A DNA stretch of 64,000 nucleotides from Symsagittifera roscoffensis (GCF_963678635.1 NC_087062.1:93967845-94031844), one strand, 5' to 3'. Positions 45,865-59,310 are shown, numbered from the stretch's first letter. The notes: a model not told the origin generated them from the sequence alone. A program made the numbers and translations.

Positions 45865-47444
45865 TTGATAGTTTTGCGTACAAGTCGAGAGATAATTGTC
45901 TTAATTGGGGATATAATTGAGATAATTGTGCTCAATTCTAGCTTACAAAAGGGTGGCGTCCCTCATGCTTGAAGACCCGAATGCTTGAAATTTATTTTAG
46001 CTTTCTTTCAACCAATCAGAATTGAGTATTCAAAATCTCATAGTAAATCGTGAAAATCTCAAAGTAAGAAAATAAATCTATGCCATTAGTGTTAATGGTG
46101 ACCGATTAGATAACAAGCAGATAAATTTTCAAGACTAAAAAATTCTTATGAACTTGAACTCATAAATCTTGATGTTTATCTGAATAGTATTGCGGTTGTA
46201 ACCCGCCATTTGTAATATTTTTGATTATTTTCCACTGATTTAAAACATTTTCTGTTGATATTGACTTCGATTTTGTGAGAAGGCATTAAGCCAATAGGAA
46301 CGCTCAGCGATTTTGATTGGTTGAAACTTTCCAAGCATTCGGTCCGTCATGCATGAGAGCCCTCCCCTTACAAAAGCATCACCTGTGTTATAAAACGAAT
46401 CCACTTTTTCCTGCCAAAGTGGCAGATTTCATTTCAGTTTTTGTCCAAATTTATGTTATTGCATTAGCAGCACTAGTTTTATCAGCTTCTTTGATGCTCA
46501 TTCCTTACTGCATGCTATAATAATAGTAAATGAGATAGCATGTGTAAAAGTAGCAATTATTAGGTCTAAAGTTAAAGCTAGGTAGTGAGTGTGATCTTTC
46601 AAGTGTGCCAAATTATGTTTTCTTTCAATGCTTATTTGTATTTATTTTTTTTTGCTTTTATTTACATTTTTGTTCTTTTTAGCGTTCATTAGCCAACTTT
46701 GTTTTAGCGTTCAAGTCCAACTTTGTTTCTCTAAAAACAAAACTTTCGCTACTCAATTTATCATTCACTCGACCAGATTTTTTTCTCGAAAACAGCTGCT
46801 TATTATTGACACTACACGAAGAATTGAGGAGACCTTTATATACGAATTAAATAATTTATTTTCACTGGTTATCAGGAGTTCTTATGCAAAGCACTTATGT
46901 GAAAAAGATTGTAGTAATCAGTCAGAATGAAGTTTTGAACCCAAAAACATTTTCAGATTGCGGAAAGCAAAAAAGTTCTCTAAATTAGGTCCGTACTCCT
47001 ATCAACCATTTCTGTGCGTCAGAGAAAAAAAGATGGAGGATTTAATGAATCGTCTAGACAAGTAAATTACCACGGCTCTTCGTCTTTTACGGGATTTAAG
47101 TTTCATCCGCGTAATCTGTTAATAGGAAGCTGAACTAACTGTTGAAAGTATGCTCATGAAAGTACCAGTTGTTTGATAAGAAGCTAAACTGACTTTTTCG
47201 TAGAGAGGATTTTGGATTAACCGTACAAGCATGTATCAAATCTGAAAATTGATTGATTCTGTATAAAATGTGCATCATTTCATAAAATCGCGCATATACA
47301 AGTGGTTTTGGACCAAGTTAACATCCTCCCCCCCCCCCCCCCCCTCCCACACACACACACACACAAAGCAGTTTGGGGGGGATTTTAACTTGGTTATAAA
47401 TTAGAAAATTTCAGTCAATCAGAATCGAGCATTTTACATGCAGC

Positions 47445-47826
47445 CAGTAGCGCGCCGAAGGGGGCGACTCCCCCCCCCCCCCCCCCCTCAATTCGGGGGC
47501 AAAATTTTCCAAAGGGTCTCCCTTTGGTTTAACTTTATGACAGCAATTTTTCTGTGAACAACCTCAAAGTTTTTCTAAAGGCGCCTTCAGCGCCAATATC
47601 ACTAATTTTGAGGTGGGGGCGCGCGCAAAAAAAATGCCATTTTTGGTCAAAATGTTCCACAAAGTTCCTAAAAACGCCTTTTTGAAAAACTTTGGTCCTT
47701 ATACTACTGTAGGAAGCTCGGAAAATCAAATTGGTCTACCTAAAAAAAGTCGACAAAATTTTCAAAGTTTTTTTCAGAAACCGCACCCCCCCCCCCTCCC
47801 TAGCAAAATTTCTGCGCACGCCACTG
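47445..47826. mobile_element. hAT-like element, complete (tandem copy 3)
   Basis: A 382 bp element beginning CAGTAGCGCGCC and ending GCGCACGCCACTG, flanked by perfect 8 bp duplications CATGCAGC (47437-47444 and 47827-47834). It has long C runs, the GGCGCCTTCAGCGCC block and no transposase. This copy defines the family ends. Confidence 0.92.
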
Positions 47827-47834
47827 CATGCAGC

Positions 47835-50030
47835 GCTTAGCAAATTTAATGCGAATTAAATGCTGGGGTGGATGATCTTAACTTGGTCTATCTGGGGGGA
47901 GATGTTAACTTGATCTTTGGTTTCTACATTTTTGTATGCGGGATCGCGTTTGTATTGCTGGTAATTGCTTAGATTGCTGTTTCATTTCAATTTTTTTTAG
48001 TGAAAAGCTTACTTTTGAATGATTATAGGCTTTTCTCAAAGTAAGTTCATCAAAAATCCATATTTTCTCCCCCCTAATTTAATTTGGGGGAGTTTTACGG
48101 TTGATCCAGGATTTTATAACGAGCTCACTGGTTTCTTTTTTGTTTTCTTTTTTAGAATTAGAATGACTAGTTATGAAACTATTTTCAAAATGATCCACAA
48201 AAAGCCAAATGATTGTTATGATCAAGTTCATTGTTAATTAGCGAAGCTATGTTTCGAAGTTTTGCTATTTGCTGTTCTTGTTAGATATCAGTTTCAACTA
48301 GATTCGTAGTCCCGATGAAAACAATACGTTGATGGCTAGAAGTTATTTGATCAGATGTTGGAGCAAATTTGGGTAGATTAGAAGAAATCGATACCATAAA
48401 GCGTCCCACTAATCTAAAAGGGGAGAAGAATGTCGAAAATCTGCGATTGTTTGGTAACAGTTTCAATGCACATTTCCACCCAGACAAAGTGTGTTTGCAG
48501 TTAGTAGATTAAATCGGTCGTGAAATATCTCTCCATTGCGGGGGTAAAAATTTCCTCCTTTTGCCATTGTAAAAATTTGATGCGAAATATTTCTGTTATC
48601 TTCCTCCAGCTTTCAATACCATTTTATGGTTTGATTATGCTACTTATTCTGATAGCGCCGTTCTAATGTAGGCGAAAACAATGATTTCCTACTCTAAATC
48701 AGATACGTACAAGTGTTTGTGTTACGTCTGCTCCAATAAACGCTCTGCTCAGGGTTTTCAATTCATTTTTGCGATGTTCATTTTGTTTTTCACTTATGGA
48801 TAGAAATTGAATTTACCTGATATTTTTCCTCATTGAGACTTGCAATCAATTTTTTCCATTACAGTCGACGTCGCTTCTAAGTTTTCTTTCCGCATTAAAC
48901 AAAGGATAGTTGCTTAAACATTCAAAAAGAAACTGTTAGTTTTTATGGCAGTAATTTCTAGTCCATTCAAACGGCCACGTGCAAATATTTTCAGGGGAGG
49001 GCAAAAGTGGGCCGAAAGTGAGTTGGTTAACTGCTGCCATTCAGTAAGCATCACCCTTCTTGTTTCCAGCTATATACCCCAGCTAGTATTGCTGCCGTGC
49101 ATTTGTCTTTGTTGCGCAATCGACCCCGTTAAATAAAATTTACCCCTGCTTTTCATTTCACCTGTACCTGCACCGAATCGACCCAGTTTTTCTAATATCT
49201 TTTGCAAGTGTGTGTTAAGTATGGCCGCCGATTCCCTAAGTGCCCGTCTAAATGTGCGCCATTGTTACGATTGAAACCAAAATATTGAAAATTACCGCGG
49301 CGTCGTTGGTTGCTATCTGGAGAAAAAAGCAGACACCGGTTGTTCATTTTATTTTTCAAGTAGCCCTAACTGATTTGACGAGATTTTTCCTTCCTTTGAC
49401 GTTGATACAAATAAGCAAACTTCCATAGTATTTGAAGCGACAGAATCAAAGGAGTTGCGAGTATACATTGCCTGTGCTTTTGAAAGATTACTTAGCGGTA
49501 GCATTTTTTCTCAAGCTCTGTTCAAATTCTTACCACGTTTTCCGATTTTTCTGTTGCGAGTAAAGATTGATTTTGGTCCATTACTAGGAAATTATTTAAA
49601 ATTTTGAGTAAAAGCTCTGCTTACAAAAGTTTACTTAATTCTTGTGTTTGAGCGAAAACTAAAGAAGCCCGGGGCTCAATTGATTTCAACGTATACAAAC
49701 GTAGCACACTTGGTATTTGTGATTTAAAAGTTCTCTCTTTTTATTTTCAGTTAGAAATGTTTGTATTCATTAACCTTCAAGCTGCTACTTAACTCATAGC
49801 CCATGACATTTGTGTATATTTAGATTTTACTTTTTTTTATTTTGCATCGAGGAAAATAATCAATTTTCTCTTAAATTTTGTTACTGATGTACAAAAACAG
49901 AACTCATGGACATTCAATTCAAAATATGGCTAATGAAAGACAGGTTAGGTTTGAGCTTTACGACGTGAAATGATTTATTACTGCGTGCTAACTACTAACG
50001 AAAGCAATATGTAAAGATTGTAAACAGACA
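47835..50030. other. gene-less interval upstream of liprin-beta
   Basis: No supported coding region. It includes inverted CAACTTGG/CCAAGTT-type motifs near 47870-47920, related to those inside the tandem unit. The liprin-beta promoter and any upstream exons should lie here or to the left. Confidence 0.4.
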
Positions 50031-53000
50031 ATGCCCTCAATTGAACAGGAAACAATGTCAGTAAACAAAACTCACTCAGCGAGAGTTCACCATAATGGTA
50101 ACAGTTGTGCTCTTCCTTTTTCATCGACCACTCAAACATCCACAGGATCATTAAGAAGCAACGTGACCAAAGCGCCTCTGCCGCACGCAGACTCGAACCC
50201 TAGACGCCTTCCTAAGCGAACTGCTTCACTCAGTAGACAGAGGTCACTGACCGAAATAGCTGCAGAAACAGCTGCTACAGTCATTGGGCCAGAGCAAGCT
50301 GCAGTGCTGAACAACTCAAGCAGTCAGGCGGTCGAATTTCTGAGCGGCAAGCTATCAAACGCTCTCTCGTTTTTAACCTCAAACGTACCAAGTCAAGTTC
50401 CCAAACATCAAATTGGAAATGCCCGCGGCTCGTTTTCAAGCAGTAACCCGAACTTAGCATTTACCGAAATTTCTCCGTCGCCTTTTCACAGAACACTGAC
50501 TAAAATGACCTCCAATCGCATATCAGATCCTGAAAGAGAATCTTCCAAAATTGAGCTTGAATTCCAAAGAGATTCTTTCGCAGATTTCAAAGGTCGTTCG
50601 CTGATAGATCAGTGCATGTCGCCATACCCTCTAAGTAACACAGATAACGGCGCTGAAAACGATGAAAATATTTACGAGAACAAAGAAAAGCTATCTGAAA
50701 ATCCTCAATCGAATTCCTCGATTGAAGCTGCCTTAATGAACGGATGCTCAATCGAAGCATCAATACCGAACAGTTCAGTCGACTCGGACTCAATGGTACG
50801 TAAAAAGATCTCCTTCGTTCTCTTTGACAAATCACAGTTGAGTAACAATATAGCACAATTAAATCATTGTTTTTATTGTCTCTTGTGAAAGTTTTAAAAA
50901 ATAAAAATTCAAAACAAACATCATCATAGATGTAAATAGAACCATCCAATTGATTGAATTCAGTGTTCCTGCTGATTTTTTGGTCCCTTAACGTCGCTTA
51001 TAGCAATTTTTTATGCATTTTTTAGTTTTTGTGAAGGATTCATGAAAAATTTAGTTAAATTGTTTCATTTTTTGTCAATGAACGCAGTAAAGAGAATTTT
51101 TGTAGTTTTTTAGGAAAAATTTAATTAAGTGTTCAGGTTAAAGTTTGATTTTCGCGGTTTGATTTGCTTAGTTCAATTCAAAATGTGCAAATGGCGCTAA
51201 AAATATGAATGATATAGTTTTGAAGGTGGATTTTAGTTTAAAGATATCCAAGAGGAATAAAAAATATCTATTGTTTTATGAAAAAAAAAATTTCAAAGAT
51301 TAATTATTTGAACTCATTGACAGTTTTCCAACTGTCTATTGGCAGCTTTTGATATTATTGGCCTCATTGATTGAAACAATTTAAGGTTCCCAACAACCCG
51401 TACCTATAATTAAAATTTTCAAATTGGCAAACTGTCAAATCATTGCTATGAATGCTTTTTTTACAAAGTTTTAGCTGATGTCTAAAATATCTTTTATTTC
51501 GATTTTCACCACTCTTGTAGTGCTTTAAAATAACTGTCTACGCATTAAACCCTTTTCAACGCCAGCAATTTTGAGTATCCAATACTTACTCGATTTAGTG
51601 CATTTTTGAGGTGACTATGATTAAATTGCTTCTCAAATTTGCATGTTTTGATATAGAAATCGAACAATGTGGATCATTTTGGGAAGCCGAATGGCCAGCA
51701 GTCACATCATAGGATGTCAGAATCTAAAAGGAATTCAACGATTGAGTTGAAGAGCGAGAATGAGCTGCTGAGAAGAGAGGTAGAGCGACAGAAGAATCAG
51801 ATATCTACACTAGAAGCGACCCTTTGTGAACTGCAGAGCAAGAATGCTAAGTTGGAAGAGATTGTAGTGGCCCTGCAGAGATCTGCAGTGAATCATAATG
51901 GTGAGTCCATTTTTTATTCGCCCAACATATCCACAAAAATCAAATGAAATGGTTTGAACTTAATATCTTTGAAGCTTTTTTTCGAATGATCGTTTTGTCC
52001 CCGCATTTTGAACCAATAATTTCAATTATCTCAATGCTTCTTTTTTTTGGTCGAAAATGATAGGGCAAGGAAGGGCTAACAACAGCAGATAGGTCCGTTT
52101 TATATTGATATGATAGCATCCGTTATTATGTTTCTATTTATTGCATCACGTTTCAGTATGGTATCAGCTGTCATGCCCGATATATAGCTCATTTTCTGGT
52201 TTCATATATCGAAAATATTTTTCGGGATCGTCCCCACGTACATGCTATGCATAGAAACTCGATTGGTCTCAATTTGCTACGGTTTGTTCATGGGCTCAAT
52301 ATCTGTCGTAACTTTCAATTTTTAGGTTTGACGTAGGAGCTTGCAAGATATAAGTTTGAATAAACTATGTGCAGGTTAAGATTTGCAAACTATTAAAGAT
52401 GTTGACTATTAGGTGACAATCAGAGCGAACAATCACTTCCAATTTCAACACCCAGCAATGAAGCCAATGAAGACAACGTTCTAAGCAACTCATCAGAATT
52501 CCCGAACAAAAATAACTCTCCACTTAGTGTCAGTATTGGGAGCAATAACTCCGGCAACAAACAGCCACCAAAATTGTCTCCAAATGGCAGGACAGGGTAT
52601 CACCACCAAAAGTCTTTCTCAGACGTCCAGTTCTACTACCCAGCGTCAGCCCAAGTGGCCGCAGTGTCGCACCCAGCCCGAATTCCTAGTGAGAGCGAAG
52701 AAAACTACGAGGCTATATCCCACGAGTATTCTTCGATTACTCACTTTGATAATTCCACAAATGCATCTGAGGCGATCGGAAGAAACCCAATTGCCAATGT
52801 GTTCCCAAGAACGCCGGATGCTAATAGTAGACAGGCAATGCGATTCGGGGGTTCATCGTCTAAGATTACGAGGACAGGGTCTTACAGTGAGAAGCGCCAT
52901 TTTACCGTCAACCCAAGTGGCAGTCCAATGGGAACTTCGTTAGACTGTGAGGAGAATCAATACAACAGTGTTCCAGATCTCCTTGAGAAAAGCTCGCTCG

Positions 53001-56000
53001 GCGACAGTCTGCTTTCAACAAATGCGCCGATGTCCAAAACCGAATCAAAAATGACCTCGCGAAACATGGTGCGAATGTTGAACAATGCAAGAAACAACGG
53101 AGGAAGTGATGGATTTAGCAGTGATGCGAATCCTAGCTTGAGCGATAATTCTCCCATTGAGTTTGGAGACTCCCCTAGGCCAGAACAGTTTATGCGAGGA
53201 GGTGCAACTAGAAGCACGGCTGGACCGCGCATGATGCTGAACCCGCGGGGTCAAATGACAAGTCCCATGTCACCGCTGGCTAACGGAGGATCGGATGTGC
53301 CATTCAAAAATTGGGACTCGGAAAAGATTGGATTCTGGATGGCAAAAATGGGACTGGGAAAATACGCGTCATATATTAACTCTCACCGGGTAATTTCATA
53401 TCGATCAGCCTCATTTTTTATAGCAAGCTCCAGTACGATTTATTAATGTTTTGAATTGATTAATTAGTTCTCTGAAAATAACAAAATGAAAGTGGCCGAA
53501 TAGAATTTTTCTTTTTTTCATTCAATTGTTTGCAAGGTAACGGGTGAGAAGTTGGCGAAGATGACGCCCAATGAGATTGAAAAGAATCTTCGAGTGAAAA
53601 ACAGTCTGCACAGAAAAAAACTTCTTCTTGCTGTCCGAGCTCAACTCGTTGGTAAGTTAAGAACGTTTCAGCGAAATTTTTGTGAAGCAGCGAGATATGA
53701 TTAGTTTTTTTGCTGCTTAATAGATGCTTTAAAAAGAGAAAGAGCGAATTTATTGCTCCATATATAGTACAGAAAAAAATTACGTAAAAATTATTCAGCA
53801 AAACTTTTACCTAATTTAGACACTAGAACAATGCAGAGGATAGGCGAAAATACCCATTGAGAGCCTATTCTTTAAATGTTATATAATTCCAAGAATTGAA
53901 CTGGTTTTATTATTTTTGTGACCAATTAGGGTATTGCAAATGGGTTCTATACTTTTATTCCTGCGAATAACTTTGTTCACAGGACTCATCTCCTGGAGCG
54001 TGAACGCAGTCATATGCTCCTTTTATTATACATTCAATTTCAATTAACAATTAGGCGCATATGGCGTAGAGGTAAAACATCTGTTTCGTACCGCAAAAGA
54101 TTGTGGTTCGAATCAGGCTGGGACATTTTGTTTTGGCAAATTTGAGTTTTTAGGCTTTTTCGGACTATCGTCCGTCTGTTAATTTTTGTCGGCTTAGCTC
54201 ATGTAGCCCGAGTTTGTTGTGTAGGCTCCGCTATTTTTACACTAGTGATCAGCCTAGTGTATTACAATGAACCTTCTTTTTTCTAACCTAACTCGCAAAT
54301 TAAAGTGTTCATTGAAAGTGTTGACTTATATGGAAATTCCGCTGTGTCATTGGAAATTGCATAGCATCTGTTCTGTTTTATTTGTGGCTTGTGTTTATCA
54401 GCAATTAAGCGTCCGTGGCTGACTAGTTTGTGCGTGAAATTCATAAGCTCTAGGTCAAAGTAAGTCGTAGGTTCGAATCCGAGACGTACCCGAACTTTTT
54501 TTTTACTAATTCGAGGCTTAATTCTACTTTTTCTTACTGCTTTTCTATAGAGCTGTTTTTGTCGTTTTCTGGCTAGAGTTTGGAAAGCACAGCTTCGTCT
54601 CTGTATCGAAGTTGTTGTAACACCCATGCTTGACGACAAAGCCCTGGAGTTCGGTTCCACTCGGTACTTTATTCGGCTTTTATTTGCAAACTGGAAATTT
54701 TCGGCTAATTTAGATTTTTGTGTTTGCTTATTTTTACCGGCTTAGTTTCCGCAGAAAGGATTTTTGAAAGTTCAGCTCCTTTCGAGCATTCCGAAAGGTC
54801 ATTGTAAAGTTTTATATAATGCAGGGTTTTTTCACGACCTTTTGGGATGTTGTTTATTTTTTTTTTGTAATTTTATAAATTTTTATGACAAAAACGATTT
54901 TTCAACGTTTTTTTTTCAATTTTGATTTTATTTTTCATTTGATTTTAATCGCAGTAGTTCATTTTTATAGCACAACTGGCGCAAAGCTCAGCTTCGGCTC
55001 TTTGTAAATTATGTAAAGACGAATGTTTCGGAGTCAATTCCAAACCCAGAGACCAGATAGCTCCCCAACAACAAGTCTTTTAACTGAAAAAAATATCGTA
55101 AAAACAGGTTTTTCTCGATAACTAGATTTTTTTAGTGGAGCTTTTTGTTCAGCTGAATTTCTTTTTTCCTGATGATTGTTGCCTGTAAGTCTTCTCGGTG
55201 TTGTTCAGTGATTACCGATCGAGCATATTTAAATAGGGCGGTAATTTAACGTATCCATAACTTGTAATTGTTTTCATTTTTTTAAAATGTGTTATGATGG
55301 TGGTTAACTTAATGTAATAGGTTTTCTCGCCTTCAACCTTTTCGAATAGCCAGGAATGAAATTCCGTTTTTCATTTATTCAAAGATGCCGGCTGCTTGAA
55401 AAGAGTAAGATGAAGCTTTGACTTAACTTTGAACTCAATTTTTTTTTAAATATAAATAATTGGTCTGCTATAATTGTGCTGTGTTTTTTAGGGAAATGAA
55501 CTTCTTGTGATGGGAAGTTTGTTTGTTTCAGGCAACTGGAATGACTTTGTCGACATGTCTACCCAGTGGGTGGCCAGATGGCTGGATGACATTGGGCTGC
55601 CTCAATACAAGGACTCATTCGTCGAGGCTTGCGTGGACGGAAGGGTGCTTCACTACTTCACTTTCGAAGACTTCGCTCACGTCAAGGTCTTCTCAGCGAT
55701 TCACCAGATTGGAATTGGTCAGTTTCATTCACAATCATGAAGATGACTGTTTCATACGTATTTGCAAAAATAAGGAAGAAATCTTATATAGATCGTGATG
55801 ATTTTTTCCGTTTATTTATTTTTTTTCAGGAAACGCCTTAAAATTTGTTCAGGCCCAAATTTACTTTTTCGCAGTTTGACTTTTGATTTTTTTTTTCAAG
55901 TTCAGTTCATTTTCTTTGTTAAAAGGGAGGCAAATTACACCAGCGAAAGTGTAAAGGTCACGAAAAATGCTATCGAATTCTAGTTTCGAAAGTGGATTTT

Positions 56001-58461
56001 AATGTCCAGACTTCCCAGTGGAATTAAAAATTTACCTATTGATCCATTTTTCACAAAATGGATTCAGGCCGTAATTTTTGTCCTGATTACTTGCGTTCAT
56101 TGACTCTTTTCCAACTGTCTGTAGGCTATGTTTTTTCCACCATGACCAATGGGGTTAGATCAGTGGCAAGTTCTCAAATATATTTTCAAGTGAATTGGCA
56201 GACATAGAGCTGTAATGAGCCATAAACTCGTGCAACCTGGTTTTTTAGTGACAATATGTTTGAGCTGTTTTTACAGGTCGTGCTATCCAGTACCTTCGTA
56301 TCCAGGGTTGGGTCACGGACACTTTTATAAGGAGATCCTCTCATCCGGGCGAGGGAGGTACCTCCCTATTGCACTGGTCCAACCACCGTGTGATGGAATG
56401 GTTGCGATCTATCGACCTCAGTGAATATGCGCCCAATTTGAGGGGAAGTGGGGTTCACGGAGCACTCATGTGTTTAGGTGAGATGTGTTGAAAACTAATT
56501 AAATGTATTAAAAATTAAAAATTATCCTGAATGATTTTTGGGGAACTAACAAGATGACTCATTAACTTCCTGCTGATAGTTTCTCATTGGTGCAGTTATC
56601 GCACAAGCGAGCTTGGTGTAATAGTACGACTTTTCTTTTTTGTGGCACCTTTACGGCTTTTTGATAGCATGTGCTTTGACATTCGGTTATCAATAAGTTG
56701 AGACGTTGATACATTTTTAATCCATCAAATGAACCGGAAAGAGCTATTTGTTTCAAACAGCAGTATTTGTTTCAAAAAGCTATTTGTTTCAAACTCAACG
56801 CTGTACCGGAAATTTTAGGCATGTTTTGGGCATTTTTGCGTTTTAAATTCGCGTTCTAATGAATATTTGTTTTAAATATTGTTTGTAAATGTCTACCCAA
56901 GTTTTGTCGCCTTCGCTTTTATTTCGTAAATTTTGTTTCACTGCTTTTTTTATGCTAGCAGTTGTCACTTTGATATTTACTTTAGCCAACTAGCGAGAAC
57001 TGTGTTTTTATTACGAATACTTCCCCCCCCCCCAATCCCCAATCCAACTTGAGTAAATGGTGCTCCTTATCGTGGCACTTTTGCAGCTTAGCATGAGCAA
57101 TAATTTTGGCAATAGATGCCAGCAGGTGGTACTCTGAATCTGCAGATTGCGGGTTTGATTCCGGCACGTGGAATTTTTTTCAAGGCTTATTTTTGACTTT
57201 CCTTTTTTTCACTTCTTAATGCTATTTTTTGGCGTTTTGTTGCTTGTGTTTGTGAAGTGCAACTTCGCCTCTGTGTGCAACTTTTTGTCCTCACGTACTG
57301 TTTAATTTTCGTTTTTATCATATAGGATTCGAGTACGTTTGAGCTGTTGTTTGAGATAAGTGTGAAAGTGAAGAACTATACACCATATTACCATATTAAA
57401 TTGTCAATTGGCCAGTCTTATAATACGAATCTATTTTATATAAAACTGTTCTGCGGGAAATTCGTGGGTTCTTCAGTTTTCATGGGCTCTATTTCTGCCA
57501 TTCATGGAATGCTAATTTCTGATTGTTATTTGTAAAAAGTTAAAAGTTATTTGTATTCCAGAGCCAAGATTTACAGCTGACACTCTGGCAGACCTTCTCC
57601 ACATTCCAGTGAGCAAGACACTTTTGAGAAGACACCTCATCCATCACTTCGACGTCCTCATAGGACCGAACTGCAAGGAACACAAGAGACTGATTGAGAG
57701 CTCTCCTTACTACCAACCGCTCAACATTCACTACAAGGTCAACCATACAATTGACACTGATTGTTCTAACATGATACGATTTGGCTTAGATAGATTGAAA
57801 TTACATGAATGAAAAAAAAAAAATCATATTCCGCGCGATGTAATATATTTTACAGAAATTTTCTGGGTCGCTCGTTACATTAAGCCTTGTAATAAAGATG
57901 GGCAAATGGTTTTCCCCTCATTGGTATTGATATATTTTGATGAATGATAAGTTTCCTGTTCAGAAACGGTTCGTTTTTTTTTCTTTGATGTTACCTTCTT
58001 GTATCGGTGATTAAGTGTACTCAAGTGTATCATAATGTCAATATTTGGGGAATTTTTTATATGGAGTCAGGAAAAGACCGATGAATGAAGACAAATGATG
58101 ATGAAAATTAACTGCTTCGCCTGTGTGATTCAAAATCTGGGCAGCTACATGTAGATATAGAGCTGACTTGTCTGTGCCATTTGATAAGTATAGTTTTCTA
58201 TAATGGCATGTCGTTAATTATTCACAGGTGAAGCCGAACAAGACCAGATTCAAAATACCTCTGACAACTTCATCGAGCAAGTCTCAGAACAAATCGACAG
58301 TTACAGTAGGCAGCGTGGATGACCTAGTGTGTCCTTTGGAATTCGAAGTACCCTCGCACATTCCCAGTGAAGTTCTTCCTTTCGGATATGTAATTACTAG
58401 CCGAGACTTCTCGCGCTCCTCCCCGCAGATGATTCCGACGCCATCCAGCGAGTTAAACTGA
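50031..58461 (+). CDS. PPFIBP: liprin-beta (PPFIBP family)
   Basis: Eight coding exons: 50031-50795, 51657-51900, 52413-53389, 53537-53651, 55532-55717, 56277-56477, 57562-57737, 58228-58461. They join in phase and sum to 2898 nt (965 codons plus stop). Liprins are cytoplasmic scaffolds at synaptic active zones and cell contacts; liprin-beta binds liprin-alpha through its SAM domains. Exon 2 encodes a heptad coiled coil (about residues 270-330). SAM1 covers about 634-700 (FKNWDSEKIGFW, then NSLHRKKLLLAV), SAM2 about 711-775 (WVARWLDDIGLPQYK, then RAIQYLRI) and SAM3 about 794-862 (HRVMEWLRSIDLSEYAPNLR, then TLLRRHLIHHF). The last exon has DLVCPLEF, like the C-terminal tail of the family. The N-terminal 255 residues are Ser/Asn-rich. 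The coiled coil is shorter than usual, so upstream exons or isoforms may exist. Donors GTCAGT (exon 5) and GTCAAC (exon 7) are weak; family alignment supports them. Confidence 0.93.
51130..51300. repeat. dispersed repeat R1 in liprin-beta intron 1
   Basis: Partial copy with TTCGCGGTTTGATTTG, ATGTGCAAATGGCGC and the CAAGAGGAAT-to-TATCTATTG stretch of the R1 family. Confidence 0.5.
54058..54250 (+). repeat. tRNA-derived SINE in liprin-beta intron 4
   Basis: A box TGGCGTAGAGG (54064-54074) and B box GGTTCGAATCA (about 54106-54116), then GGGACATTTTG. The body with GACTATCGTCCGTCTG and TTTTTGTCGGCTTAG is shared with 25440-25520. Confidence 0.7.
54410..54790 (+). repeat. two further SINE-like copies
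   Basis: A B box GGTTCGAATCC lies at about 54471-54481, and a second decayed head (CCCATGCTTGACGACAAAGCCC, then GAGTTCGGTTCC) at 54620-54660 matches the head at 25560-25600. The 3' part carries CAGCTTCGTCTCTGT, seen also near 27850, 54975 and 57260. Confidence 0.6.
55835..56080. repeat. dispersed repeat R1 in liprin-beta intron 5
   Basis: TTTTTCGCAGTTTGACTTTTG, TTCTAGTTTCGAAAGTGG, then TTACCTATTGATCCA as in other R1 copies. Confidence 0.7.
57105..57275 (+). repeat. SINE-like copy in liprin-beta intron 6
   Basis: GGGTTTGATTCC (about 57151-57162) resembles a B box. CAACTTCGCCTCTGTG follows about 100 bp later, as in the other SINE bodies. The A box is not clear. Confidence 0.45.
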
Positions 58462-59039
58462 GCATCGAAGGCGAAGAAGACGCTATTCAAAATAGATACT
58501 TGTGCTTGATTTTGTTTCTGCGCTGATTAGCTTTGTTAAAAATGCAGCTGATCTGGAAATGTTAAAAAATAGTTACTGTCAACTCAATTTCCACAATCAA
58601 TTCTCTGCCAGGGACGGTATTCGTTGTCCTTGCCGCCGAAAAAATCATCCCCCAGTTTTTGTACAGTCTTTAAAACATCTACTTATGCCAATCATGTTCT
58701 ATTTTTTATTGATTTTTTTCCCAACAGTATGTGCTAATTTGGAAGAGGTAGAGTGTACCGAAAAACTGCTTAGAGAGCCTACAAGACGCATCGAGGAGGA
58801 AATGCGCAAACCCAAAACTACTCCACAAAATGAATCGCTAACCAAATTTGGGTTTAAAGTTGATGTTTACTCGAAAGTTCACCAAAGTTGCTTTTAAACT
58901 CTTAAAAAACTTTTAAAAAGTTGGCGTTCAATCTTTGATTGGTGTTCCAACGAAAGGCAGCACGCAAAACAACAAAACGTTGGAGTTGAGCTAAAATAAT
59001 CAGAAAGGTAAAATGGAAGTTTAGTTGCTAAATAAACCC
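58462..59039. other. liprin-beta 3' flank
   Basis: Presumed 3' UTR and downstream sequence. No AATAAA is close to the stop; the first AATAAA lies at about 59030, at the edge of an inverted hAT-like element. The frame at 58502-58897 has no recognisable motif. Confidence 0.35.
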
Positions 59040-59310
59040 CCAAATTGCTTTAAAACTTGGGGGGTATTTTCAAAAAAATTCACAAATTTGTCAACCTGTT
59101 TTTATCAAAATTTTCTGCGCCACAGTCAAAATTTAAAAAAACAGTCCAAAAAAGCGTTTGGGCTTTTTTTGGAAAATTTTGACCAAAAAAAATTGCGTTT
59201 TTTGGCGCTCGTTTCCCACTCAAAATTGGTGAACATTGGCGCCGAAGGCCCCTTAAAAAAGTTTTAGGCTGCCTCAGCCAAAAAGGGTTATCTCAAAATA
59301 ATACGAAGGG
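59040..59310. mobile_element. hAT-like element (GGCGCC family), inverted diverged copy
   Basis: The reverse complement shows the same block order as 47445-47826: AAAGGGTT..., GGCCTTCGGCGCC, then TTTTGGTCAAAATTTTCC. Terminal repeats are not preserved. Confidence 0.6.

Larger units (their letters stand above)
42173..47742 (+). repeat. 1.85 kb unit in three tandem copies
   Basis: Copies start at 42173, 44020 and 45865 with TTGATAGTTTTGC(T/G)TACAAGTC, giving periods of 1847 and 1845 bp. Copies 1 and 2 are about 99% identical; copy 3 is clearly more diverged and carries small indels. Each contains TTGGTTGAAACTTTCC blocks, a C-rich segment flanked by AAGTTAACATC and TTTCAACTTGG, and a hAT-like insertion at its right end. 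No protein gene is conserved: the 103-codon frame at 42901 begins at GTG, and copy 3 shifts its frame. Confidence 0.95.

Noticed and set aside
52527-52943. 138-codon alternative frame inside liprin-beta exon 3
   Set aside because: It is a shadow of the real exon frame, which joins in phase with the exons on both sides.
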